The notes below the pieces were generated by a model. It saw nothing but the letters and a program-made list of their open reading frames with translations, was not told where the DNA came from and did no database searches. A stretch of 50,000 nucleotides of DNA from assembly GCA_002104895.1 (NCBI GenBank), contig MCFG01000148.1, positions 77,501 to 127,500 on the forward strand, given 5' to 3'. Position 1 is the stretch's first letter, and every line of letters starts with the position of its first letter. The position numbers were made by a program, and so were the translations under genes. This DNA is from Anaeromyces robustus. Lineage: Eukaryota > Neocallimastigomycota > Neocallimastigomycetes > Neocallimastigales > Neocallimastigaceae. This document shows positions 38,171 through 50,000 of this stretch, in pieces.

Positions 38171-41100
38171 GCATACTATCAATGAATTTTTCCAATATAC
38201 CACTAAATAGAAATGATTCAATGAATGTTGATACCACTCCAACATCTAATCGAACAACTAATTTATCAATAAATACCAATACAAATACAAATACCAATAC
38301 TAATATTAATACTAATACTAATATCAATATAAATAATAATATAAATACTATTCGTTCATCTTCTAATTCTAATACCAATAATAATAATAATACTAATACT
38401 AACAATACACAATCTAATAATGAAGAAAGTACAAGAAGAAATACAAGATCTTCTTCAAGAAATGAAAATACTACAAATACTTATATGAATTTACGTCAAT
38501 TTAATAGAAATACATCATATGCAATAACACTTCCTGAAATTGATGATACCCCAGCTACAGTAACTACTCGTGCTACTAATCAAAAAATACATCCAGAAGT
38601 TACAACAATTACTTGGAGTTTAGATGATACTAAATTAATTGTTGCTAATAAACCAGGAATTATTAGTGTATGGGATACTAGAACAGGAAAACTAGATTAT
38701 AAATTAAGAGGTCATGAAAGTTCAATTTTTGTATTAAGAAATCATCCATTTGATAATCAAATTGTCCTTTCTGCAGGATATGATGGTTTAATATTTTTAT
38801 GGAATATTATTACTGGTGAAAAAATTGCAGGTAAAATATAGTATATATATATGTATATATATTTGTATAAATTTTTTTTCTTTTCATATATAAATTTAAC
38901 ATATATATATAATTTATATTTTTTTTATTATATAATAATAATATTATTATTATTATTGTATATTTATTATTATTATTATTATTATATTATATTATATTAT
39001 ATTATATTATATTATATTATATTATATTATATTATATTATATTATATTATATTATATTATATTATATTTTATTATATTATATTATATTATATTAAATTTA
39101 TGACATTATAGAGTATAGTTTACATACAGGAGCAGCAATAGCGGATGGTACATTTTCTTATGATGGTACATATTTTGCAATTTTAACAACAACTGGTATA
39201 TGTACACTTTTTGGTGTAGGTAAAGATAAAAAGGCATATCAAAAAACACCATTGGAACAATTCTTTAAATCAGAATTAAGAGGTGAATTAATTTTTGATC
39301 AAAATTTATTTGTTATTGATGCTCAAACTCAAAGACCACCACATTTATTAAGAGAAAGAGTAGTAAGTTCAGGAGGTTTACATACTTATCAAGAATATCC
39401 AGATGTTAATTATGGTAAATATTTCCCAGTAGCAATACCGAAAGAAATAATAAAACAAGAACTTGAAGAAAAAAAGCAATTATTAAAAATGGAAATGCCT
39501 TTATTACGATTAGAAAGAACTATATCTAAACCTAAACCTATTGATAAAAAATCATTTTATAAACGTAGAACGATGGGATTTTTCGATGACGAAAATGATG
39601 AAGATAATAATATTATGAATGATTTACCTTTACTTATGCCAGAATCAAGTGGAGAAGAATATTCAGAATCTTCAGAAAATGAATCAGAATCAGAATCTGA
39701 TATGGAATATTGGGATGAAGAAGATGAAGAAGAAAATGAAGAAGATGAAGAAGTTGATATAGAAGATGATTTTAATGATAATTCTTTAAGTAGAAATAAT
39801 AATGAAGATCAAGATAATAATGAAGCAGGCACAAGTCATGATCGAAAAAAGAAAAATAAAAGAATTAAAAATAAAAAATTAATAAATGGAAATTTAAAAT
39901 ATTTAAAACGTCAAAAAAAGAAAAAAGAAATTTTAAGAGCTATGGAAAAAGATGAAAAGAAAGGTATAACAAGAAATTTACGTGAAAGACAATCATTAAA
40001 TTATAATGAAGAAGGAGAAGATGATGATTATATATTTGAAGAATCTTCTTCTTCATCTTCATCTGAAGAAAATAGTGATGAAAGTGATAATGATACAACA
40101 GAAAATAAATTTATGGATATTGATTCTTCTTCTTCAAATATTCAAAATAATAGAAATAGTCGTAATAAAGGTAAAGGCAAAGGTAAAAGTAAAGGTAAAG
40201 GTAAAGGTAAACAAGCAATGGATGATTCTGATGATGATTATAATGATGACTTTGATAATAATTATGATATTAATGATAATGGAGGTATTGGTAGTAGTAG
40301 TAATAATCATCCAAATATTAAAAGAAGAGGTAGACCACGTAAAATTGATAAAAAGGGGAAAAAAGCAATGGATGAGAATAATGATTTTGATAATAATAAA
40401 AATTACAGTTATATAAATAATAATAATAATTCCTCATCCTCATCTATTATTACTAATGTTAATGATAATAAATCAACAACAACAAATCATAGGAAAAAAT
40501 TATCATCAGTTACTTCTTCACAAGGAGTAATGAATTCATCAAATATTATTAATAATTCTAATTCTTTAAGTTCAAATACAAGAAGTAGAAAAAGAAGTAG
40601 AAAATTTTCAAATAGTCGAAGAAATCAACTTTATCAAATTCAATTAGAACAACAAAAAAGATTAATTGAAAAGAATGATCCAATTGATTGGATTTATATT
40701 AGTGAAACTCATAGTGAACCATTTTTACCACAATTAGGTGATGAAATTGTTTATATTATGGATGGTCATAAGGATTATCTTCAAATGATACCCGATGTTT
40801 ATCAAAAAACATTTAATAGAAATTATCCTTGGACTCAAGATTTCACTATGGAAGTTGTAGAATTTTGTATTGTTACTAAAATTGAATTTTTCCTTGGTCC
40901 ACCACTTCATTGTCAATTAACTTTAAAACAATTAGCACCTATTCATAATTTTAATGTTAGTCATTCTAAATTAATTTCACCAAATTTAGTACCTAAACGT
41001 GAAGCTTTAGATCCATTAAAACGTTCCTTTATTTTAAAGTATTATTATATTCCAGGAGAATCAGACTTTTTAATGCTTTATAAAGATTATATTCATTATA

Positions 41101-43184
41101 TGTCACAACCTTTTGCTATAAATAAAGAAGTTATTATTCGTAGTAATAAAAAAACGGGGGTTATCATTGGTATAAGTAATGAAGACAGCATTACAAAAAC
41201 AATTAAAAGTCCATGGAAATGTTTTGAAGTACGTTATTTTGATGATGAAAAACAAAAAGAAATTACAGAAACATTTAGTCCATGGGAATTATTAGATAAA
41301 TCTAATAATGAAAGTGATTCACATCTTGATAATTTTATTGACAATGGATTAACAAAAGATGAAGAAGAACGTTATTTAACAGGATTTAAAACAATTAAAA
41401 ATTTAGATCCATTTTTCCCCTTCCTTGATGAAGTAGATTATGATACATATACAACTTATCTTCAAGAAATTGCTTATCCTATGTCATTTACTATTATCAA
41501 TGAAAGAATAGAAAATAAATATTATCGAAATTTAAAATCTTTATTATGGGATGTAAAATTAATAAGGAAAAATGCTATGAAATTTAATGATAAAGGTAGT
41601 GCTATATTTAAAATTGCAGATAAATATTTACCATTATTTTGTAAATATTTAGAAGGTCAAACGGAATATCTTGATAAAATTAAAAAATTAGCTAAAGAAG
41701 ATATTTATGATGATGAAGATACTGTAGATACTAATGATGATAATGAAGAGGAAGAAGAAGAAGAAGAAGATGATGATGATGAAGATGAAAACGATGAAGA
41801 TGATAATAATAACGGTAAATCGAAAAGAATATTAAATGATAAACAACTTTTTAGAGAACCTTCTTCAATAATAACATCAAGTCAAGAAGAAGTCAATAAT
41901 CTTTCATCTTTAGAATCAAATGATTCCATTAAAAATATGGATGAAAAATCATCTTTAATTGTTACTATAAAAAGAAAGAATAAAAAAGCAATTATAGCAG
42001 ATGATGATGATGATGATGACTATGACGATGATAAAAATAATAATAATAATAATAATAATAATGCTAATATTAATAATGTTAATATTAATAATGTTAATAT
42101 TAATAATAATAATAATATTATAACTAATACCACTACCAATATCAATACCCATACAAATACTAATATTAATCCTATTATTAATAATAACACTACTAATGCC
42201 ATAATATATTCTAATAATATTAATGTTAATAATTTAAATAATAATACTAATAATAATATTATAACTGCTTCTACAACGTCATCTAATGTAATATTACCAA
42301 ATGGTAATAATATCATAAATTCTACTAATTACCCAATTAAAAATGAGAATAATAATGAAAATAATAATAATAATAATAATAATAATGATATTAAAGTAGT
42401 ACATAAAGATAGTTTATTAGATATAGAAACAGTAAATGTACAAAATTTACCAATTAAAAGTGAAGTTGAAAGTAAAGATGAATATGAAGAAGATAAAATT
42501 AAAGATAAAGAAGAAGATAGTAGTGATTTTGATACAGTAAGAGGAAATAGAGGAGGAAGAGGAAGAGGTAGAGGTAGAGGCAGAGGTAGAGGCAGAACAG
42601 GAAGAAGGAAACAAAATAGTGAAAGTGATTATGATGATGAAGAATTTAGATTAGAAGATGAAATAGAAGAATTAGAAGATGAAGATGAAAATGAAGATGA
42701 ACGTTCAATACCTGATGATATAGAAGAAGATGATGAAGAAATTTTTGATTCAAGTGATGATTTAGAGGATTCAGAAGAAATATTTGATGAAAGTGATATA
42801 AATGAAGTAAGAAAGCAAAGAAAGAAAAGAGGTAAAAAGAGAGGAAGACCAACTAAACAAGATAATAATGGTAATAGTAATGGTAATAATAATAATACTA
42901 ATAATAATAATCAAAATAAAAATAAAAATAAAACCAAAAGACCACGTTCACGACCTAATAAAAAAAGAAAATCATCAAGACAAGATGGTTTTATTGTAGA
43001 TGATGATGAAGATTATATTGATGATGATGATGAAGAGTTTTATGATGATGATATAGATGATGATGATGATGATGACGTAGATGATGATATTGAAGATTAT
43101 TCAGATGAAAATCCAGAATTTCCAAAAAAGAAAAAGAAAGGAAGACCAAGAAAAACAACAAGAAAGAAGAGAAAATTAAATTAA
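34588..43184 (+). CDS. BRWD/PHIP-family WD40-bromodomain chromatin protein (eleven exons)
   Basis: Exons 34588-34603, 34935-35116, 35320-35587, 35747-35832, 35967-36041, 36248-36322, 36513-36647, 36795-36926, 37146-37470, 37730-38830 and 39112-43184 join in phase to about 2155 residues. The N terminus SELYFILYQFLKGSPLQQTA matches animal PHIP/BRWD ([20 protein letters not shown]). WD40 repeats follow (VRGHNSETFCLLIDKIG, GDDGIVKIW, SNDETIRIW, GGTDGYIRVF, GSKDGNCIIW, VWDTRTGKL, GYDGLIFLW). A 275-residue Asn-rich insertion (about 440-715) interrupts the propeller. A cryptoTudor-like region (about 1322-1530, PQLGDEIVYIMDGH) and one bromodomain (about 1568-1648, NERIENKYYRNLKSLLWDV, NAMKFNDKGSAIF) lie in exon 11. 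The tail is acidic with three AT-hook cores (RGRPRK, RGRPTK, GRPRK) and a GR-rich run. The family reads H3K4 methylation and acetyl-lysine in the nucleus. Exon 1 is only 16 nt and its donor is a weaker GTTAAT. Confidence 0.93.
37079..37119. repeat. (ATT)n microsatellite in intron
   Basis: About 40 bp of ATT repeat in intron 8 of the BRWD/PHIP gene. A poly-A run of about 32 nt lies in intron 5 (about 36108-36140), and ATTAT-type pentamers fill intron 10 (about 38975-39095). Confidence 0.9.
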
Positions 43185-43893
43185 AATTAAAAAATTAAAA
43201 ATTAAAATTAAAAAATAAAATAAAATAAAATAAAAAAAATAAATTATTAATTATAATATATATATATTATAATTTTATAAATGAGATAAAATAAAAATAC
43301 GAAATTAAAATTATTGTAGAAAATAATAATTTAAAAATTTAATATTTATTTATTTATTTTTATTTATTTATTTATTATTTATATATATTTATATATATAT
43401 ATATATAATTTTTTTATAATATTCTATTTAATTTTTACATAAAATCTTTTTTTTTTTATTATTCAATTTAATAATATAATACATATCTATAAATATATAA
43501 TTCTTTTAATTTAGATATTGCAATTTTTTTTTTTCTTTACTTACTTTACATATTAAGATAATATATATATATATATATATATATCTTTTATTTTCATTAT
43601 TAATTATCAATAGAAATAAATAAATAAATAAATATTAAACAAATAAATATTTAATAAAAATAATAAAACAATAAATAATAATAAACAAAAATAAAAAATA
43701 ATTTTTTTTTTTTTTTCATTTTTTTTTATAATATACAAGAAATAATTGATAATTATTATTCAAATCAATGTATTTATAATAACCCCCAAATAATATATAT
43801 ATGTATTAATAATTTATAATTATTATAATCTTAAATTATAATGAAGAAATAAGGATTTGAACATTATAAACTTAGATATATAATATTTAAATA

Positions 43894-43935
<42 letters not shown>

Positions 43936-44191
43936 AAAAAAAAAGAAAAAAGTATAATAAAAAATTAATATTTTAATATTAATTTATTTACTTAATTGCC
44001 TTTTTTTTTTTTTGTTTTTGTTTTTGTTTTATGATATAAACTCTATAGATAATCTTTATTATATTATATTTTTATTTTTATTTTTATTTTTATTATTAGA
44101 TTTTTAGATAATTTTATTTTTTATTTTATTTATTTTGTTATTTTTTTTTTTTTTTTTTCATTTTTATTTGTATATATATATATCATTTTGT
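43185..44191. other. Convergent intergenic region between the BRWD/PHIP and PAK genes
   Basis: The 3' ends of two genes face each other across about 1 kb. It contains a (TA)n tract near 43560-43585 and a 39-nt A run at 43895-43933. No further gene is seen. Confidence 0.6.
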
Positions 44192-44355
44192 TTATTTACT
44201 ATTACTTCGTAAAGATTTAGTTGCTTTTATTAATGGAACTAACACTGATTTACTACCAGATTCTTTTATAAATTTATACTTTAGATTTAGGTTTAATATT
44301 TAATATTTTTTATTATAATAAAATTGAAATAAAAAGTTAAAATTATTGATAATAA

Positions 44356-44391
<36 letters not shown>

Positions 44392-45306
44392 ATAAATAAT
44401 AATATATTATATAATATATAAATAATTATTTTTTTTTATTTACCTCTAATGCTGTTTCACTTGTTGGTCTATCTTCTGCATCTACTTTTAAGCATGCTTC
44501 TAAAAATTCTTTAAATTCTGGTGTTTGTTGTTCTATGTGTCGTACACTTGGTGATCCATTAGTAGCAATAAGATAAAGGGCTCTTAATGGATTTTCATTT
44601 AAATATGGTGGTTCTCCTTCTACCATCTCTATTACCATAATACCTAATGACCATATATCAATTTTTGGACCATATAATTTCTTTGTAACAACTTCTGGAG
44701 CCATCCAATAAGGTGTTCCTACCATAGTAGTTCTTTTAGAATTTTGTTCACTTAATTGTGCACAAAAACCAAAATCAGCTATAACATAAAATAAATAATA
44801 TATATAATATAAATTATTATATTATATATAACAATAATAGGAAGAAGGAGAAGAAGAAGAATAAATAAAATTTAATATTTAATATTTAATATTCAATATT
44901 TAATAATTATTAATATATATAATATTTTAATTATAATAAATTTATATATATATAAAAGGTACATACTTAATTTTATATCACCCTCCATAGATAATAAAAT
45001 ATTATCACTTTTTATATCTCTATGAATAATGTTTTTTGAATGAAGGAAAACTAAACCTTGTAATACTTCACGACATACTACAGATATTTGACTTTCATTC
45101 ATAAAATTATTGACTAATATATCAGTTAATGTACCACCACTAACATATTCCATGATAACCTATTTAATTAATATTTAAAATATAAGAAAAAAAATTATTA
45201 AAATAATTATAAAAAAAAAAACATTATTATTAATTTTTTTGACAATAGTGATAATATATATATATAATATTAAATATATATTAAATATATATTTAATTAT
45301 AATATC

Positions 45307-45341
<35 letters not shown>

Positions 45342-46887
45342 CATTTATAAATATTATATATATAAATTTACCCATAATTTATCATTATAGAAATATCCAT
45401 CAATGAAGTTTACAATATTTTTATGTTTTGATTGTTTCATAACTTGTATTTCATTCAAAATAAGATCTTTCTTTGATTGTTTTTCTAAATCCATTTGTTT
45501 AATTGCTACTACTTCATCTTTACTTGCACCAACTTTATTTCCAATATATACTACAGCTGAAGCACTATATTGATTTTAAGTATTGATTTAATAATTGATA
45601 TATATTTGACAATTAAAAAAAGAAAAAAAAATTTTTTTTTTTACATATATATATATGAAAATATAAAAAAAAATATTATTAAAAAAAAAAAAAAAAAATA
45701 AGAAAAAAAAAATTTAAATATTATATATTTATATATATACATATATATATTAATAATTATATATATATTAATTTATCATTATTTATTTTATAATCAATTA
45801 AATTTATATGTACCCTTGACCAATTTTTTCTAAATTTACAAATAAATTTTCAGGATTAATTTCTTGACAAATTTCTTTTAATTTATTGATAATAATTGGT
45901 GAATCTTCATCAACTTTTTTTTGACGCATTTGAGGATATTCATTTTCTTTTGATGGTGATACTGGACTAGAATTTTGATCATTTTGTTGTTGTTTTTGTT
46001 TAGCTTTTTCACTATTTAAACTATCGTCACTACCATTATTTAATTTTAAATTATTACCTGATAATGAAACTTTATTAGAATTATCAGACGTTGGTAATAT
46101 TTGACTTTGTGTTTTCTTTTCATCTGTATTATTATATAACTTTTCATTACTATTTCCTTCTTCATCAATGGTATGAATAATATTAAGATGAGATGGTTTA
46201 TTATTCTCTTTTCTTGATTTTATATTCTCTATAGGTTCTATATTTTGTTTTTTATTATTATTTTTATCTTTATTTTCATTTTCATTTTCATTTTCATTAG
46301 TAGTAATAATGGTATTATTTTCTTTCTCATTAGTTTTTTTTGATGATGAATTATCAAGATCAAATGTAAGATCTATATCATCAAATTTCATTATTTGATC
46401 AATTGTTTCAGATAAATCGAAAGATGAGCCAAAATCTATTTTTAAATCAAAATCTTTATCATATAAAGTTTCATATTCCTTTTTAGAATCTGAAGTGGTA
46501 TTTTCAATTTTGGTATTATTTTCATTATCATTATTATTATTACTGTTATTATTATTATTATTATGATTATTATTATTATTATATATATTACTATTACTAC
46601 TTCCATATGATGTACGTTTTTCTGAACTTTTATTTTTCTTTAGTGATTCTATACTTTTCCTACTATTTTTATCAACTTGAGCATCTTTAAATTTATCCCA
46701 TATATCATCATTTCCATTTTGTTTTGTTTTATCATTATAAAAATCTATAACTTTTAATACTTCATTTGGATGTGCTTCTTGATCTTGTTTTGTGATACCT
46801 GCTTGAGATAACATCGTCTCCCACTCTTTTGGTAAACCCTATAAATATTCATATTTATATATAAAAAATATAATAACAATAATAATA

Positions 46888-46925
<38 letters not shown>

Positions 46926-47755
46926 TATTATTATATAATTATATAAATAAATAAATAATAAAAGTTAATAAATAAAAAAATATTAAAATTTTTTCCATAT
47001 TTTTATGAAAATATCTAATGACTTATAATAACATAATAATATATTGATAATAAAAAATAATTATTAAGATCTTATAATAAAACGTACTGAAAATACTCCA
47101 GTTTTACTATCATAACCAACATGTACTACATGAACTGTATTATATGGAATTGATATATCTCTTTTCTTATCGATAGATTTTTTATCAATTTTCCTGTCGA
47201 TAGACGTTGATGAATTATTAAGAGATGATGAAGATGAAAATAATTCTTTTTTGTTTTTTTTTTTTGTTTTTTTTTGGTATGATATAATTTTGTTTATATT
47301 TATATATATTTAATAATATAAAAATATAAAATTATTTTAAAATTTTTATATTTAAATAAATATGTTAATTATAATATTATTTATATAGTTTTTTTTTTTA
47401 TCCATAATTATATTATTAACATATATATTAATAAAATATTAAATGCATATATTTAATATTATATACCTGTGAAAGAATTTCTTATACTAGCAAAAGCATT
47501 TTTTAAAGAATTCTTCTGTTTTCTCTCATGAAAAGTAGGTGATAAAACTGATAATGAATTTCTTGCTGGTACTCTTGGTGGTTCTTTTTTCCCTTGTTCT
47601 GATACACCTCTTGATATACAAATTGATTCTGGTCTTATAGAGTCTTTTGCTGACATAGGTGGTAAAGATTTTGAATCTTTACCACCTGTACTAGTACTTT
47701 TAATACTTTTTTTACTGTCAATAGAAAGTCTTGAGATTGATAACTTATCTGCCAT
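44192..47755 (-). CDS. p21-activated (PAK/Ste20-type) protein kinase, seven exons
   Basis: Minus-strand exons 47755-47467, 47245-47088, 46838-45814, 45564-45372, 45159-44967, 44778-44444 and 44278-44192 join in phase to 759 residues. A Ser/Lys-rich leader precedes the CRIB motif (127-149, [20 protein letters not shown]), followed by [15 protein letters not shown], which corresponds to the autoinhibitory switch that follows the CRIB in animal PAKs. Residues about 180-475 are an Asn/Ser-rich, acidic linker. The kinase domain starts near 485: GQGASAVV, Lys513 in [12 protein letters not shown] with Asp603, DFG at 621-623, and the activation segment [13 protein letters not shown] with Thr637 equivalent to PAK1 Thr423. 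PAKs bind GTP-loaded Cdc42 or Rac and control polarity and the actin cytoskeleton; in fungi Ste20 also feeds MAPK cascades. No PH domain is present, which argues for Ste20/PAK rather than Cla4. Exon 7 ([20 protein letters not shown], then KSLRSNSK) matches the usual PAK C-terminal tail in position and length. Confidence 0.93.
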
Positions 47756-47993
47756 ACTTTTATGAAAGTAAAAATTATTTTTGTTTTTTATATTCTTTTA
47801 TATACTGAATATTGAATATTTTAATTCTCTTTTTTTTTTTTATTATATTTTATTTATTTATTATATTACTTTTTTATTTATTCTATATTCTATTGTACTT
47901 TTAGATATTTAATATTGTATATTGTCATTTAATTATTATTATTCTTTTTTATTTTACTTTATTTTTTTTTATTATTATTATTATTATTAATTT

Positions 47994-48025
<32 letters not shown>

Positions 48026-50000
48026 ATTTTCAATTTTTCTTTTTATATAAAATAAATTTAATATACAGATTTTCACTTCTTAATTAAATATATAAAGTAA
48101 TATTATAAAAATATATAATATATATAGTGTATGAAATTATTATTTTCTTTAAATATAATATATTATATAAAAATAATAATACAATTATTATTACGCTATT
48201 TGATTTATATTATAAGTATTTCTTTTATGATTGAATATTAATTAAAATTCAGAAATATATATATTTATACATTAATGAATATAAAACATGATAGAATATA
48301 TTTTTGAAACATATATATATAATAATTGTAATATATGATATGATATAGTTAAAAAATTTCTTTTTTAAAATCTGCTCCTTTACTAAAAATTAATTTAAAT
48401 ATTGCATATATTCTTGTAAATAATAAAAGGTTTTTCTTTTATTCTTTTAAAATTTTTACTGTTTTTTTTTTTTTTTTATATTAAGTATTGATAGTCTTTT
48501 CACTTAAATGTTGTTATATAGAATATTGTTTATCATTCCATTAAAAGAAAAACAAAATTTTAATGTTGTATTATCAAAAAATAAATGAATTTCTCCCGAG
48601 GAATATAATATATATTTTAATTAATAAAGATTATAGTAAAAGGATATATTTATATATAAATTTTCTTCATTAATATTTATATACAGTATCCTTTTTATCC
48701 AGTATTAATAAAATATTAATAAATAAACAGTTGTATAAATAGTGATAATGTATTTTCAAAGTTCAAAAAATGGTTTCTTTTATTTTTTTTTTTTTTTTTT
48801 TTTTGTTAAAGTATTTATAAATAAACTAAATAATAAATATAATAATAATAAATTCTATAATTATATATTTATTATTTTCAAATTTATTTAGAGAAATCCT
48901 TCTATGATTTATTTTTTAAGGAAAAAAATATTTTATTTATTTTAATGTTTTTTTCTTATATATGATATGATATTATATTATATTATATATTATATAATAT
49001 TATATTATAATAAATATTAATCTTTATTATATATCATTCATATATAATATTATAATATAATATATTATTTAAATATGTTTTTTTAATTTTTATTTCAATT
49101 ATATTATGAATTAGGTAACAACAACCAAAAAAAGCTGTTTTTTTATATTATTTTTTTTTTATTTTTTTAGTATTTTCAAATTATTTTAATATTAAAATTA
49201 TTTTAATTATCTTTATTATTTTATTATTATTATTATTATGTATCATGTACTAATATAGAAATTTATTCATTATTAACTAATTTAATAATAATTAAAGTTA
49301 TATATTATTTATAAAAAATGTTTTTTTTTAAAGTATTTTTATATATAAAAATATATTATGATATATTATATATTATATATTATTTAATATATAATATATT
49401 ATTATAATATATTATCAATTATTACTATTAAATATTAAAAATTAACAAATAAAGTAATTTACAAATTAAGTAATTATTAACTACAGAATTATTACCTGTA
49501 TAATAAAAGCATATCTTTAAGAAAAATTATAATAAAAATTTTTACTAATTAATAATAATAATTAGTAATATTTAACATAATCTCTTTTTTTTTATTCTTA
49601 TAATTTTTTATAATTCAAATTCAATAATTATATAATTATATATATTATATAGACTAATAATATTGTATATAATAAAAATAATATGTTTATTATTATTATT
49701 TTATAATAAAGTATATATATTATTATTACTTATTATTGCTATTATTTTATATATTATTATATATTATTTCTATACAAAAGATTAAAATATAGTCAATATA
49801 TTAATTATATTATTTAACTCCAACTAAATATAATTGACTATATTCTTATATATTATAATATATTGTAATATATAAAAAGAAACTTAAAATTTTAAAAATT
49901 TAATTTTTAACTTAACTAAAAGAAAATATTAATATTTTAATAATAATAATATTAAAAATTTTTATTCCACATAATATCTTCAATAATTAGGTTAACATGA
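47756..50000. other. AT-rich flank, no gene seen
   Basis: The upstream side of the PAK gene. It holds many A/T runs and a short inverted repeat near 49790-49845 (ATAGTCAATATA facing TATAATTGACTAT, about 25 nt apart). No open frame carries domain features. Confidence 0.55.

Noticed and set aside
38070-38405. Minus-strand Leu/Val-rich frame
   Set aside because: It is the antisense of the Asn-rich (AAT)n segment of the BRWD/PHIP gene; the frames at 41955-42152 and 42020-42316 are the same effect.
40006-40416. 136-residue plus-strand frame overlapping the BRWD/PHIP last exon
   Set aside because: It is an out-of-frame shadow of the acidic and Lys/Gly-rich coding sequence, with no independent domain.

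Overview
The window is eukaryotic nuclear DNA of extreme A+T content (well above 80 % between genes). It has compact spliced genes with GTAAGT-like donors and very AT-rich introns, long poly-A/poly-T and (TAAA)n/(AAT)n arrays, and asparagine-rich proteins. Base composition, gene structure, an opisthokont-type gene set and LINE-like remnants best fit an anaerobic gut fungus (Neocallimastigomycota, such as Piromyces, Neocallimastix or Anaeromyces). That assignment is an inference from style, not from a marker gene. A mitochondrial or Plasmodium/Dictyostelium origin is less likely given a Sch9-type kinase and a PAK with a fungal/animal layout.

Layout. 1-6500: one gene, a secreted CAP/SCP-domain protein on the minus strand with three exons (1700-2539), then gene-poor AT sequence. 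6517-11890: a graveyard of decayed genes. It holds a Cys-rich membrane-protein pseudogene (plus strand), a long unidentified pseudogene (minus strand), a 2 x 169-bp and a 4 x 104-bp tandem repeat, and another degenerate coding stretch. 12518-13057: an intact single-exon adenine phosphoribosyltransferase. 13700-18600: repeat-dominated, with two TAAA arrays, a tandem duplication of about 336 bp, a 32-bp perfect palindrome, a strong foldback hairpin, a 40-bp CpG-dense island and a 450-bp GC-rich structured block that may be a retroelement fragment. 21736-24357: a six-exon C2 + AGC kinase of the Sch9/Sck type. 25941-27171: two copies of the C-terminal part of a LINE-type reverse transcriptase, one with internal deletions. 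28702-31958: two genes for small single-pass membrane proteins.

34588-43184: the centrepiece, an eleven-exon gene for a BRWD/PHIP-family chromatin protein of about 2155 residues, with an N-terminal helix, WD40 propeller, cryptoTudor-like region, one bromodomain, AT-hooks and a GR-rich tract. A large Asn-rich insertion sits inside the propeller. 44192-47755: a convergent seven-exon p21-activated kinase (CRIB + Ste20/PAK kinase domain) of 759 residues. 47756-50000 shows no gene.

There are no operons. The intact genes cover housekeeping purine salvage (APRT), nutrient/TOR signalling (Sch9), Cdc42/Rac signalling (PAK), chromatin reading (BRWD/PHIP) and a secreted protein. I reconstructed exon boundaries by hand from splice sites, reading phase and family similarity; no database search was run.
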